A model generated the notes under the pieces. That model saw only the letters and a list, made by a program, of their open reading frames with translations. It ran no database searches and was not told the DNA's origin. Shown here piece by piece: positions 23,581 through 34,791 of a stretch of DNA of 64,000 nt (positions are counted from its first letter, which is position 1; each line of letters starts with the position of its first letter). The translations under genes were made by a program, and so were the position numbers. Source of the stretch: Turnera subulata (taxonomy: Eukaryota; Streptophyta; Magnoliopsida; Malpighiales; Passifloraceae); assembly GCA_028386065.3 (NCBI GenBank), contig JAKUCV010000237.1, forward strand, positions 64,661-128,660, written 5' to 3'.

Positions 23581-25827
23581 TGTGAACACCCAAATTTGAC
23601 CCACGAACATTTTACTAAAAATAGATTCCAAACATACTCAAACTTGAGGTTAATGAGATGCTTGATTTTGAGTTAAGGCAAGATAAGAATTTAATTTAGT
23701 AGAATTAATGTATTTTGATAATGTAAACATTTGTGCACTTAAACCTTAGGATTAATGAGATGATTTAATCTTAAGATAAAACATATAATAAGGTTTATTT
23801 ACATTAGAATACATTCCATTTTGTTGCTTGGGCTTTTTTAGTTCTTTTTTACCCAATTATATTGAGATGATTTATTTTTGGGTTAGAAATGGGTTTAATG
23901 GTCCAAGTTAATGAATTCTCCAGAGTTTGTCCAGCCCATTAACACATTTCTTGCAGGCTAATTTTAGCTCTAATTTCCGTGGGAAATCAGAGTTAAATTA
24001 TCATTTAAGTAGTTTTTTGTGCTTTTGATATGATTTTGCTTAAAATGGGTATAAATGTGTAATCAATCAAATCTTGGGATGATTTAAGGGAGTGGGGATC
24101 AAGTAACTGAGTGATTCTGGGTTAATTAGGGATTAATTATGCAGTAGGATCAAATTAGAGCTGAATTAGGGGATTGGGAGTAAAAAAAAAGGAAAGAACG
24201 AGTGACATGCGGGGTGACCGGCGGTCCTCTCGTGATGACCGCCAGCACCTGGCAGTCCTTCTCACATGACCGCCAACAGCGGCGGTCATAGGTGCCCAGA
24301 ACCCCCCCGACTTTTCTCCGATTTTGTTTCTAATTCTATCCTACGCGGTTTTGGACCAGATTTTCGGGCATAATCTTCACCATTAAGCAGGTCCACGCCC
24401 CTAGGCTCCTAGAGCACTATAAATAGGACTCCTAACACACATTTCAAAGGACACACAATCTTTCTCACACACACACCCATAAGCCTTGAGTGCTTAGAAA
24501 TGGGTTTAATGGTCCAAGTTAATGAATTCTCTAGAGTTTGTCCAGCCCATTAACACATTTCTTGCAGGCTAATTTTAGCTTTGATTTTCGTGCAAAATCA
24601 AAGTTAAATTATCATTTAAGTAGATTTTTGTGTTTTTTGTATGATTTTGCTTAAAATGGATATAAATGTGTAATCAATCAAATCTTGGAATGATTTAAGG
24701 GAGTGGGGATCAAGTAATTGAGTAATTCTGGGTTAATTAGGGGTTAATTATGCGGTTGGATCAAATTAGAGCTGAATTAGGGGATTTGGAGTTAAAAAAA
24801 TGGAAAGAACAAGTGACAGGCGGGGTGACCGACGGTCCTCTCGCGACGACTGCCAGCACGTGGCGGTCATCCTCACATGACCGCCGACAGTGGCGGTCAT
24901 AGGTGCCCAGAACCCCCCGATTTTCTCCGATTTTGTTTCTAATTTGATCCTACACGGTTTTGGACCAGATTTTCGGGTATAATGTTCAGCATTAAGCAGG
25001 TCCACGCCCCTAGGCTCCCTAGAGCACTATAAATATAATCTTCAGCATTAAGCAGGTCCATGCCCCTAGGCTCTCCAGAGCACTATAAATTGGACTCCTA
25101 ACACACATTTCAAAGGACATACAATCTTTCTCACACATACACCCATAAGCCTTAAGTGCTTGGAGAAACTCTACCTCTCCAATTCTATAGATACATTCTT
25201 AGGCAGAAACTCTGGAGGAATTTCGTAGGAAGCATCAAAAGTAGTCCAGCAAGGAAGAGTGAAGAATAGGATCAACCATTGAGCTTAGAAGTGGGAAGAA
25301 GGTGGGTGTAGAACTCAACCCATTGCAAGAAGCTAGAGGAGGGATATCGGAGGTAACACTAAACCTTCTTTTGATTGATCTTTGTTGATTATACGCTGAT
25401 GCTTTTGATGATATAAGTGGCTGATTCGTGCCATGCTTAGAACTACGTAGCTTTGACCCCGGTCACTCGGGTACATAGGTAGTCTTGGTTTTACAACTGG
25501 ATGCAAGCCAATTCTTCTTCTTCTCCCCTATTCTTTTATTTTCCACACTTGCAAACTTGCACCAGTCACACTTACATTTTACAATTGCACATAGTCTCGA
25601 CCCAACAAGGATGGTTGCCTAACATCTTCCCATCCGTGACGAACCCCCGATCCCATGACTTTGGTTCGCCATGACCATGTAGCCTAAAGGAGTCACATGA
25701 ATGTTTTTCCCAAGTTTTGTCCTTAATAAAATTTTGGTGGCGACTGCAATGTCATGGGATTGACCCGAGGAAGAAGGTGAAAGGATTAGGTGAATAGGCC
25801 CAAGTGATTTTGGGTCGGGTATTCACA
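23581..25827 (+). repeat. 5' LTR of the Tat element, with internal duplication
   Basis: 2247 bases against 1616 in the 3' LTR. The extra length is a 613-base tandem duplication (text from about 23884 repeats from about 24497) and a further ~63-base repeat around 25020-25085 carrying an additional TATA box. TATAAATA-type boxes occur near 24419, 25028 and 25086. Confidence 0.9.
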
Positions 25828-25846
25828 GTTGGTGACTCCACTAAGG
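25828..25846 (+). other. primer-binding site of the Tat element
   Basis: GTTGGTGACTCCACTAAGG follows the 5' LTR at once. It resembles the TGGCGACTCC-type site common in Tat-lineage elements, with one change. The cognate tRNA (probably Arg) is inferred from family knowledge. Confidence 0.6.
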
Positions 25847-26334
25847 AAGTAGTGGGTTCAAAACACTTTGTGCAATTGTAAAAATCTTGTGTGCCTTTTA
25901 CTTGTCATCATAAGTGCCTTGCATTCATGTTGGTTGATGTGAAGCCTTTACCGTAAGAGGGCAAGGGAATCCAAGTCCACCACAATGCTTTCTTTAAGCG
26001 ATGGCGGCTTTAGTGAACCTGTTTCTCGATGCTTAGCAATGATGGGGATTAATTGGCCTTGGACCTCACGTGATACCCATTATCACATGTGAGTAGGTCA
26101 ACCTATTCTTTAGCAGCAATTTTTGGCCCCCAACCAGCTGCATACCCTGAGCATCTCATGCATTATGAATCACTAAGTGGTACGTGCATTTGGGTGTATA
26201 TTATTGTGGATTTAAGTAATTGTAAATAGAGTGCCTCCTTCATGAACTTTACCCTAAAAAAGAGAGAGAGTTTTCCCTTTGGGTACCTAGAGTTTTCACA
26301 CCTATCTCCCCTCAATAGGAGTGCAAGAAGAGTG
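25847..26334 (+). other. untranslated leader of the Tat element
   Basis: About 490 bases between primer site and gag, with no open frame of note on the plus strand. Confidence 0.6.
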
Positions 26335-27829
26335 AAGATAACACTACCAAGGCCAAATCCCTGTTGCAAGATCCAACTGTGAGGGATGCATTGATGATGC
26401 TCAAGCATAGAACTGCTTCCCGTGGGACTAATGGGGGACAGACTTCAAGACAAAATGGTGATGGGAAAACGACACAAGACGGTGGTTTGATGATTCGAAG
26501 GCCCAAAGAAGATGAAGAAAGGCTCAGGAGAGTAAAGGAGCTGCTGGAAACCATGAAGAGGAAGGAGGATGACTGGAATCTAGATCGCTTATCTTTATTC
26601 CCTAAATCTCGGTTACCTGAGAAGTTCAAGATGCCTGAAATCGAGAAATTCAATGGAATGGGAAGCCCTACAACTCATTTGAAGATCTATGTGAGGATGC
26701 TGCAGCCTATGGGGGTAGGACCAGAACTGATGGTTCAATTGTTTCAAAGGACTCTATCGGGGGCAGCCTTGAAGTGGTTCATGACCTTGGACGAGAGTAG
26801 GATCAGTAAGTGGGATGAATTCTGCAAGGAGTTTGTGAACCAGTATGGTTATAACACCGAGGTGGATGTGACTAAGAGGGATCTCGAGACAACCAAGCAA
26901 AAGCCCTAGGAGACTTTCTCTGCTTATATCTCGAGATGGCACAGTACGACATCGTTAATGGTCTGCAGACCAATCGAGGAAGACCAGATACAGATGGTCA
27001 TCAAGAATCTATAGCCGACATATTATGATCGTATGGTTGGCAATTACTATGCTAACTTCAAAGCCCTTGTTAGGGCAGGGAAGCAGCTAGAAGATGCCAT
27101 CAATTCGGGAAAGATCAAGGTGCCCATGGGCGCATCCACATTCAAAGGAAGCCCAAATCTGACCCTGGGAAAGAAGTTGGCTNCAGTACGACATCGTTAA
27201 TGGTCTGCAGACCAATCGAGGAAGACCAGATACAGATGGTCATCAAGAATCTATAGCCGACATATTATGATCGTATGGTTGGCAATTACTATGCTAACTT
27301 CAAAGCCCTTGTTAGGGCAGGGAAGCAGCTAGAAGATGCCATCAATTCGGGAAAGATCAAGGTGCCCATGGGCGCATCCACATTCAAAGGAAGCCCAAAT
27401 CTGACCCTGGGAAAGAAGTTGGCTGGGGTAAATTATGTGACCGCTCAAGCTGGACCTAAACCTAGAAAGTTTACCCCTTTGCCTATGTCTCTAGGGAGGA
27501 TGTTCAAGAAATGTGTAGAGGGAGGCCTACTACGATCTCTAGAGCCTAAGTCTGACTCACTCGTTAGAGGAGACCCAAGCAGATATTGTGAGTTCCACCA
27601 GATGACGGGGCATACCACTAATGAGTTCCTTCAACTCTGCCAGAGGATTCAAGATTTGGTGGAACAAAAGGAGATCATATTGCCTAGACAGAATGGAACC
27701 AAAGAAGTCAATCTTGTGGATAGGATGGGTGAGGAAGACTGTTTTATGCTCAGTACTGGTCAAGGAAAAGAGGCAAGTGGATTTGCAAGAATTATCACCC
27801 AAGACACCACGCGAGCGGACAAGAACTAG
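26335..27829 (+). pseudogene. Tat-type gag, broken
   Basis: Retrotransposon gag of the Tat type, open from about 26335. Landmarks are LPEKFKMPEIEKFNGMG, then LSGAALKWFMTLDESRI and WDEFCKEFVNQYGYNT, then YDRMVGNYYANFKALVRAG, and the zinc-binding-like YCEFHQMTGHTTNEF, where a Cys usually stands in place of the final Phe. In-frame TAGs at 26907-26909 and 27012-27014 replace expected Gln codons. The stretch 26942-27424 contains a perfect 241-bp duplication around an N that breaks the frame and is probably artificial. No authentic start codon could be fixed. Confidence 0.82.
26942..27424. other. 241-bp perfect duplication around a single N (assembly artefact likely)
   Basis: 26942-27182 and 27184-27424 are identical (both CAGTACGACATCG...AAGAAGTTGGCT), separated only by the N at 27183. 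Removing one copy plus the N gives a continuous gag reading frame (...KKLA-GVNYVTAQAG). Confidence 0.9.
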
Positions 27830-27879
27830 GAGTGGCACGGATCAAGCATTATCTTCAAGACAGAGGAAGAAGAAGCTGG

Positions 27880-30732
27880 AATGGATCCTTTCATAACCTT
27901 TGAGTCTGAGAGTGAATCCGAAATAGATTGTGAGCCTGATGATGTAACTAAGGAATTAGATAATGATTCCTTTGATTTTAGTTTTTCTTGTTCCAAAACC
28001 TTAGAAAACGATGATGTCTTCATATCCCAGAGTAATGAAATGAGACAGTCTTTTGCTTACTTGGATGTTTTCTATGGTGGTGCTTATTGCATGCATAATA
28101 TGTGTGAATGTAATGAGACGAATGAACTCCCAGATTCTATCGAAATCAATCTGGGCATTGATATTGATCCAAAGATCACAAGGATTGGCACAACTCTCGA
28201 AAGTTCGATCCAAGACGACCTTGCAGTTTTGATCAAAGAGTATGTAGATGTGTTTACATGGTCCTATGAGGATATGCCAGGTATTGATCCAGCCATCGCC
28301 CAGCATCGGATTCCGCTCTTCCCAGGTGCCAAGCCAGTGAAGTAGAAAACCCGTCGTCTCCAACCCTAGTGGGCCTTGAAAGTAAAAGAGGAAGTTGAGA
28401 AGTAGATTCGGGCCGGATTTTTAGAAGTGATCGAGTATCCTAAATGGTTGGCCAACATAGTACCAGTCCCAAAGAAGGATGGGAAAGTAAGAATGTGTGT
28501 GGATTACCGAGACTTAAACAAGGCTTGCCCCAAGGATGAGTTCCCCATTACCGCACATTGATCTTTTGGTGGATGCAACGACTGGACATGCATTATTATC
28601 CTTTACGGATGGATTCTCAGGATACAACCAAGTGAAAATGGCACCAGAAGATAAGCACAAAACGTCCTTCCGAACAGAAAGGGGGACATTTTGTTACAAG
28701 GTCATGCCTTTTGGATTAATCAATGCCGGAGCAACATACCAAAGGATGGCCACCACACTCTTACACGACATGATGCACAAAGAAGTCGAGGTCTATCTCA
28801 ATGACATGATTGTGAAGTCAGAGACTCGGGAATCCCATGTGGCCAACCTAAGAAAGTTCTTTGAGAGATGTCGGGAATTCGGCATGAGAATCAACCCTCA
28901 GAAGTGTGTCTTTGGTGTTCAAGCAAGAAAGTTGTTGGGCTTCATGGTAAGCGAATGAGGTATAGAAGTGGACCCTTCCAAGATCAAAGCTATTCAAGAA
29001 ATGCCAACCCCGAAGAGTGAGAGAGAAGTCTGAAGCTTCCTCGGGCGAATACAATATGTCAGCCGTTTTATTGCTCAACTCTCTAGTATTTGTACACCCA
29101 TTCACCGCTTACTTAAGAAGGGAGCTCCAGTCAAATGGGATGACAGGTGCCAAGACGCCTTTGAGTAAATCAAGAAGTATTTGTCTAACCCCCCAGTACT
29201 CCAACCTTCCAGGCCAGGAAAATCCTTGTTGTTATACTTAACTGTCACAGAAGAAGCTATGGGTGCAATGCTAGCCCAATATCTGCCTGAGTCTCGTACT
29301 AAGACCGCCATCTACTACTTGAGCAAGAAGTTCAATGGGTATGAATTGAATTACAACATGGTGGAAAAGACGTGTGTGGCTTTAACATGGGCCTGTCAAA
29401 AGCTCCGACACTATTTCATTTCCATTGAGGTCTTGCTCATTTCCCAAATGGATCCTATCAAATACTTAATGGAGAGGCCAGTGCCAAGTAGCTGCACAAG
29501 CAGATGGGTGGCAATCCTGTCACAATTCAATGTCCGGTTTATTTCACAAAAGGCCATCAAAGGAGGTGCCATAGTTGACTTCCTTGATTCTCAGCTGGTA
29601 GGGAATGATGAGAGATTCGAACCACAGTTTCTAGACGAAGAAATAATGAACCTGGATACACCAACCTGGGAGATGCATTTTGATGGGGAGGCCAACGCAA
29701 GTGGTTTTGGGATAGGAGTAATTCTCATGTCTCCTGATGGAGTGACCTATCCAATCTCCTGTAAATTAGAATTCAAGGCGACCAATAACGTAGCTGAATA
29801 TGAAGCATGCACCATTGGCTTGGAGATAGCACTCAATATGGGAATCATGCAGATGAGAGTATTCGGGGATTCGGCTCTGGTAATTTTCCAAGCAAAGGAA
29901 AAATAGAAGATCAAAGAAGAGAAGCTGGCGCCCTACCACGATGACTTGTAGACCCTAGCCTCCAAGTTTGAAGTAATTGACTTCTAGTACGTGCCAAGGA
30001 AAGACAATTAGTTCGCTAACACATTAGCCATACTCTCTTCAATGATGGGGATGCCAAACAATGCCATCATCTTGCCATTGATAGTCCGAAGGAAAGAAAA
30101 GCCATCCTTCTGCCAGAAAGAGGGGGTGAGTGAACCCTGGTTTCAAAGTTACCTGAATGAGTTGAATCCCAACAAAACTTCCATCATGGCCCTTACCACT
30201 ACGAAGGTAGATCAACCATTACATGTCCAGACTGAACTTGACAGTGACTCAGAGCGTTGGTATGAAGACATATTGGAATATCTAAGGGAAGGGACATTCC
30301 CTGAGGGAACAACAACGGCTGAGGAAAAGAGGACTTTAAGAAGATTAGTTGGAGGGTATGTCATATGCGCCGGGAAACTTTACAAAGGCACGCTACGGGG
30401 GTCCACTTGTTATGCGTAGGTACAAAGGAAGCAGAACAGATAATGAAGGGAGTACATGAAGGAGATGAGGGCCCATATATGGAAGAGGACATGTTAGCTC
30501 AAAAAATATTGCGGTTGGGGGACTTTTGGTCAACAATAAAGACTGACTGTGCAAAATTCGTGAAGCGTTGTCATACATGTCAAGTCCACGGGAGGTTGCA
30601 GCAAAGGCCTCCACTACCATTAACGGCCACATCTTCACTTTGGCCATTCTCAGCATGGGGCATTGATGTTATTGGAAAAATAACCTCGAAGGCTACAAAT
30701 GGACACGAGTACATACTGGTGGCCATCGACTA
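27880..30732 (+). pseudogene. Tat-type pol, left part (RT, RNase H, integrase start), broken
   Basis: A leader (ESEIDCEPDDV..., DVFTWSYEDMPGIDP) precedes the RT: WLANIVPVPKKDGKVRMCVD, SFRTERGTFCYKVMPFGL. The active-site motif is YLND at about 28795-28806 where YVDD/YLDD is required, so one catalytic Asp is lost. RNase H includes YLSKKFNGYELNY and an additional archaeal-type domain (WEMHFDGEANASGFGIGVIL). Integrase begins FVKRCHTCQVHG with SAWGIDVIG as the first catalytic Asp; the zinc-finger histidines are changed (PYMEED). Defects are a +1 C in 28543-28546, stops at 28343, 28367, 28403, 28956, 29031, 29166, 29904, 29949, 29985 and 30009, and a shift near 30390. The coding line stops at HEYILVAIDY, where the solo LTR enters. 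Confidence 0.85.
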
Positions 30733-33700
30733 TGTAACGCCCCGAATTTTCATAATTTGATTTTTCGGAATTTTTGAAAATTTTATTCCAATTTTACCCT
30801 TGGGGTATTCTCGAGTTTTAGTCGAGGAAATTGATCACTATGCCTTGGAAATGTCAATTTTAAGTGGGTGTCGTTCATGGTTCGGGTTCCGTTGGAAACG
30901 GATCCGAGAACGGGGTGAAACACGAAGATTAACGGAGGGTACTATGAAACTACGTCGTTTTGGGACTGTTTTAAAAAAAAAAACAGAAACGCGTTGACCA
31001 GGGGGGTTGACCGCGCCTAGTGGAACGACATGTCGTCCACTAGGAACAGCCAACCCTAGCCGGCCACTCCCTTCTTCCTTTCTTTTTCTTTTCTTCTTCT
31101 TTCTTATTTCTTTTTCTCTTCTTCTCCAAACCGTAGCCGCCTCCTCCTACCTTCCTTCTCCTTCTTCCTGTTCTCTCTCTCTTCTCTTCCCTTCCTCCTC
31201 CCTCTCGTTTTTCCTCTCTTCTTCTTCCCTCTTCTCTTCTTTTTCTCTCTTCCTCTCTCTTGCTTTCGTCTTCGACTACACACCAACCTCTAAGCCCCAC
31301 GCCGTCGACTTCTTTCTCCCCTCTTCGTGAGCCGCCGCCGCCGTTCTCGTCGCAGCCGCCACCGCGGGTTGAGAGGAAGCCGAGACGAAGGACGAGCTTG
31401 GTGCAGGTCCGACGAGGATCATCTCCGGTAAGCACCGCCGCCCCTAATATCCTTTTGGTTCGCGTTTTCTTTTGAGTTCTTTTGGGTTGATGGATTTTGT
31501 TGTTGATGTGTTGATTGTGGTTTGGTTTGGTGTTGTTTCGGGCTCGGCGGTGGGTTGTGGGTGTGCCTGCGTGGCTGTTGTCGGGGCCGGTCTTTGCTCG
31601 GAATGGTGGTGGCCTGTTGACGGGTCGGCTCACAGGTGAGGCTCGGGATTTGCGCCGTTCGTCGGGTCCGGCAATCCACTAGGAGGTGTTCTCGGGTGCT
31701 GCTGTTGTTGTCGTGCTCAGACCCGTCACTTGGCTTGGTTTCCGGTAAGGACCCAGAATTCCTCTTGGTTTTCTCTTCAATTCTTGGATCTGTTTCCGTA
31801 ACGTAGCTCTTGTGGACGGTTGAATTTTGGATGTTTTGGTTTGGCAGAACTGTGGAGATAGATTGGTGGTGTAGTGGCAGTTTTGGGTGTTTTTCCGGCG
31901 AGTTCACCGGAATCCGGCGAAGGCTCGAGAATTTTTCGGCGAGGCTCGGGAATATTCTGGCGAGGGCTCGGGTCGTTATTTCGGCATTCCACGGTATATA
32001 TGGTGTATTTTTAATCTATATCCGGCATGTACTTATAATTCGGAATTGGGTTATGTATTTAATTGTAATTAGTGGAAACCGAGGGTGTGAGTAGTATAAG
32101 GCCGGTAATTACCGACACGGGTAGAACCTTAGGCCGGGAATCTTTGGACATCGAATTAACCTTGGACTTAAGTAACAGGCTCTGAGCCCAATCCTATGCT
32201 GGGCTTAATAAGGACTTAAGGAAGTGGGCTTTAGGCCGAAAATTGTAATTGGGCTTAGATTGGACTTTAGGCCGGGAATTCATAAAGGACATAATGAGTG
32301 GGCCATAGGCTCGGGAACTACTCTTGGACTTAGTTGGGCTTAAGCCCGGTGAACCTTAGGTCCCGATACTCGGAGTTTTGGTGAGAGGACTTTAAGTCGG
32401 GTTTAGACCCGGGAATTTCATAGATGGCTAATTAGGGACGGGTTTAACCCAGTTGAGCATTATAGTTACATGCTTGCACGTTTTTGTTGTTATTGTTTGT
32501 AATTTGTTGTGTGTGCCAGTATTCAGGCACGGGTAATACCTCGGGAGCTGGAGGATCTGTTTTGGGAAAAGCTCCACAGGACAATCGTCGTTGAGGTGAC
32601 TTTATATGTCTTTTTATGTTTGTTTGCATGAGCTCGTTGGATTGGTTTGTTTGAGTTGCATGCTTGTTGCTAACATGCTGTAATCTGTATTGTGTGCCTA
32701 AGTGTATTATTTGCTTAAGAGCTGGATGTTGGATTTGTTATGGATTATAACATGTGTGATTTTGGGTGTTTGTGTGATGTGTTGTGGGTCGGAGACCCGG
32801 TGATCTGTTTAAGCTGTTTTATCACACAACCCTGTTAAATCACAATCTCTTGGCACATGAACTCATAATTTGTGAATCAGAATAATGTACAATAGAAGTT
32901 AGGCTACTGTGTGCTGATGACCGGTTGTATCGAGCAAGAAGTGATACCCCTCGGGTTTGCTTGCGGAATGGCAATTGTTATGCGGATTTGCATATGGGTC
33001 TGTTATGACCGGTTCTACCTCCCTCCTTCTACCTCCCCCTTTCTACCTCCCTCTTTCTCTCTGTCTCTCTCTCTCTATATGGTTATGTTGGGCTTCGTGC
33101 CTGGTTGTATTTGGGCTTATGCCTGGTTGTCTCATGAGACGGGACCGAGCTCGACGCACACAGTAGGGGGCCCTGAATAATAAAGTATAATAAGAAAACT
33201 TAACACACAACAGATGGAGAATAATGAACAGTTTGCTTGATTGTGTTGGCATGTTAGTACTGATTGTTGTATGTTTGCATGCTTGCTTTGTTACTCTTCT
33301 TTCCTTTTGAACTTGATCTGCACACTCTCATAATTAGACTTATATTGTTCACTGAGTAGGCGACTCACATAATCGCCAACGTTGTTTTTCAGACTTTAGA
33401 TAGCGTGCAGTCACTTTCCATCCTTCCAGAGTACGGACGTGGTTATCTCAGCAGGTAGCTGTGCTTGATCTCCCGGTTGGATCCATAGAGTCGGCATGCA
33501 TGTCGTTTTGTTTCTCTTATTTCTACTCCGTTTGTTTCTTCCGCTGCATTGAATTTTTATTGAGATGTCTCTATTGATTTTGGATTATATTATCGGCGGA
33601 TTGTCGGGATTTACTATTGAGGATGTATCGGCAGGATGCCGGGTTTGATTTGAGGCTTGCTAAGCCAGTTTGACTATGTTTGTTGTGACATCTTTTTCTA

Positions 33701-33814
33701 TTAAGAATTTTGGATATTGTTGATTTTGGATTTCGTGTCCCGGGTTTCAGGGGTATTTTGGTAATTTCCTTTATTTAAGTATTTTATTTATAAAATTGGG
33801 ACACGGGTGTTTCA
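30733..33814 (+). mobile_element. solo LTR, 3082 bp, nested in the Tat integrase
   Basis: Begins TGTAACGCCCCGAATTTTCA and ends ACACGGGTGTTTCA, flanked by a perfect 5-bp duplication GACTA (30728-30732, 33815-33819). Joining the flanks restores the integrase text VAIDY-FTKWVEAESYA. There is no coding region: an AT-rich start, a C/T-rich tract (31060-31270), a GC-rich leader, then about 32100-32450 with repeated TTAGGCCGGGAAT-like phrases. Long LTRs starting TGTAAC are typical of Tekay/Del chromoviruses; that lineage call is inferred. The GC-rich open frames here are not genes. Confidence 0.9.
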
Positions 33815-34574
33815 GACTACTTCACCAAATGGGTGGAGGCTGAGTCATATGCCATTCTCACATCTAAGAAGGTGGCTAAATTCATCCGCAATAACATTAT
33901 TTATCGCTATGGCGTCCCACATGAGTTAATATCGGATAATGGCTCACACTTCAAAGCTTATATTGAAAGGTTATGTCGGGAATTCGGGGTCAAGCACCAC
34001 AAATCTTCACCATATCGGCCCCAAGCCAATGGAGCGGTAGAAGCCGCCAATAAGAACATGAAGGCCATCCTAGAATAGATGATATCTACACACTGAGAAT
34101 AGGCAGAAAAATTGCTATTGGCTCTATGGGGATACCGGACCTCCATTAGATCCTCCACGGGCGCAACCCCATACTCCTTAGTGTATGGCATGGAAGCCGT
34201 GCTGCCTGTAGAACTCGAAGTATAGTCATTAAGGGTGGCCCGGGAGAGCAAGCACCCTGAAACGGAATAGGTGCAAGAAAAGCTTGATCAATTGGCATTA
34301 CTGGATGAAAAGAGACTGTGTAGGGATACTAAAGAAGAATAGCTCGGGATTTTAACAAAAGAGTCAAGGAAAAGGACTAAAGGAAGGTGATTTGGTGCTA
34401 AAAGAAGTAAGACAACCAGTGCATGACCCTAGGGGCAAATTCAAGGCTAAATGGATTGGGCCTTACATCATCAAGGAGATTCTACCAAAAGGGGCAACAA
34501 GAGTCAAAGATTTGGATGGGAACGAGTTTCGAGAGCTAGTCAATCTAGATCAGTTAAAGAAATATTATTTGTAA
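33815..34574 (+). pseudogene. Tat-type pol, right part (integrase core and C-terminus)
   Basis: Continues the integrase: FTKWVEAESYAI, then HELISDNGSHFKAY (second catalytic Asp), SSPYRPQANGAVEAANKN (catalytic Glu), GYRTSIRSSTGATPYSLVYG, and the ending REFRELVNLDQLKKYYL-stop at 34574. Stops occur at 34076-34078 and several places to 34370. A frameshift near 34390 restores the readable C-terminus (KFKAKWIGPYIIKEILPKGA). Confidence 0.85.
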
Positions 34575-34791
34575 TCTGAACTACGTAGACCTGATTCCTT
34601 GCGCTCGAAAGAAAGAAAAGAAAAGTAATGATAAGCCAAGAATACGTAGGAAGCCCAACTTGGGGTCCGGTCACTTTATTAATAAAAAACGAAAGGTTGA
34701 CAAGAAAGGAAATGGGAGTTCATTCACTCGTTTATTTTGCATGCATTATACATGTCATGAATACTCATCTAAGCAAAATATCTAAGTACGC
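34575..34791 (+). other. gap between pol and the antisense gene
   Basis: Non-coding. Pol (plus) and the antisense gene (minus) converge here, leaving about 217 bases between the two stop codons. Confidence 0.6.

Noticed and set aside
31007..31907. Long open frames on both strands in a GC- and CT-rich stretch
   Set aside because: They lie wholly inside the solo LTR (leader region), overlap on several frames, and have repeat-like composition (poly-Ser/Phe, poly-Arg/Glu).
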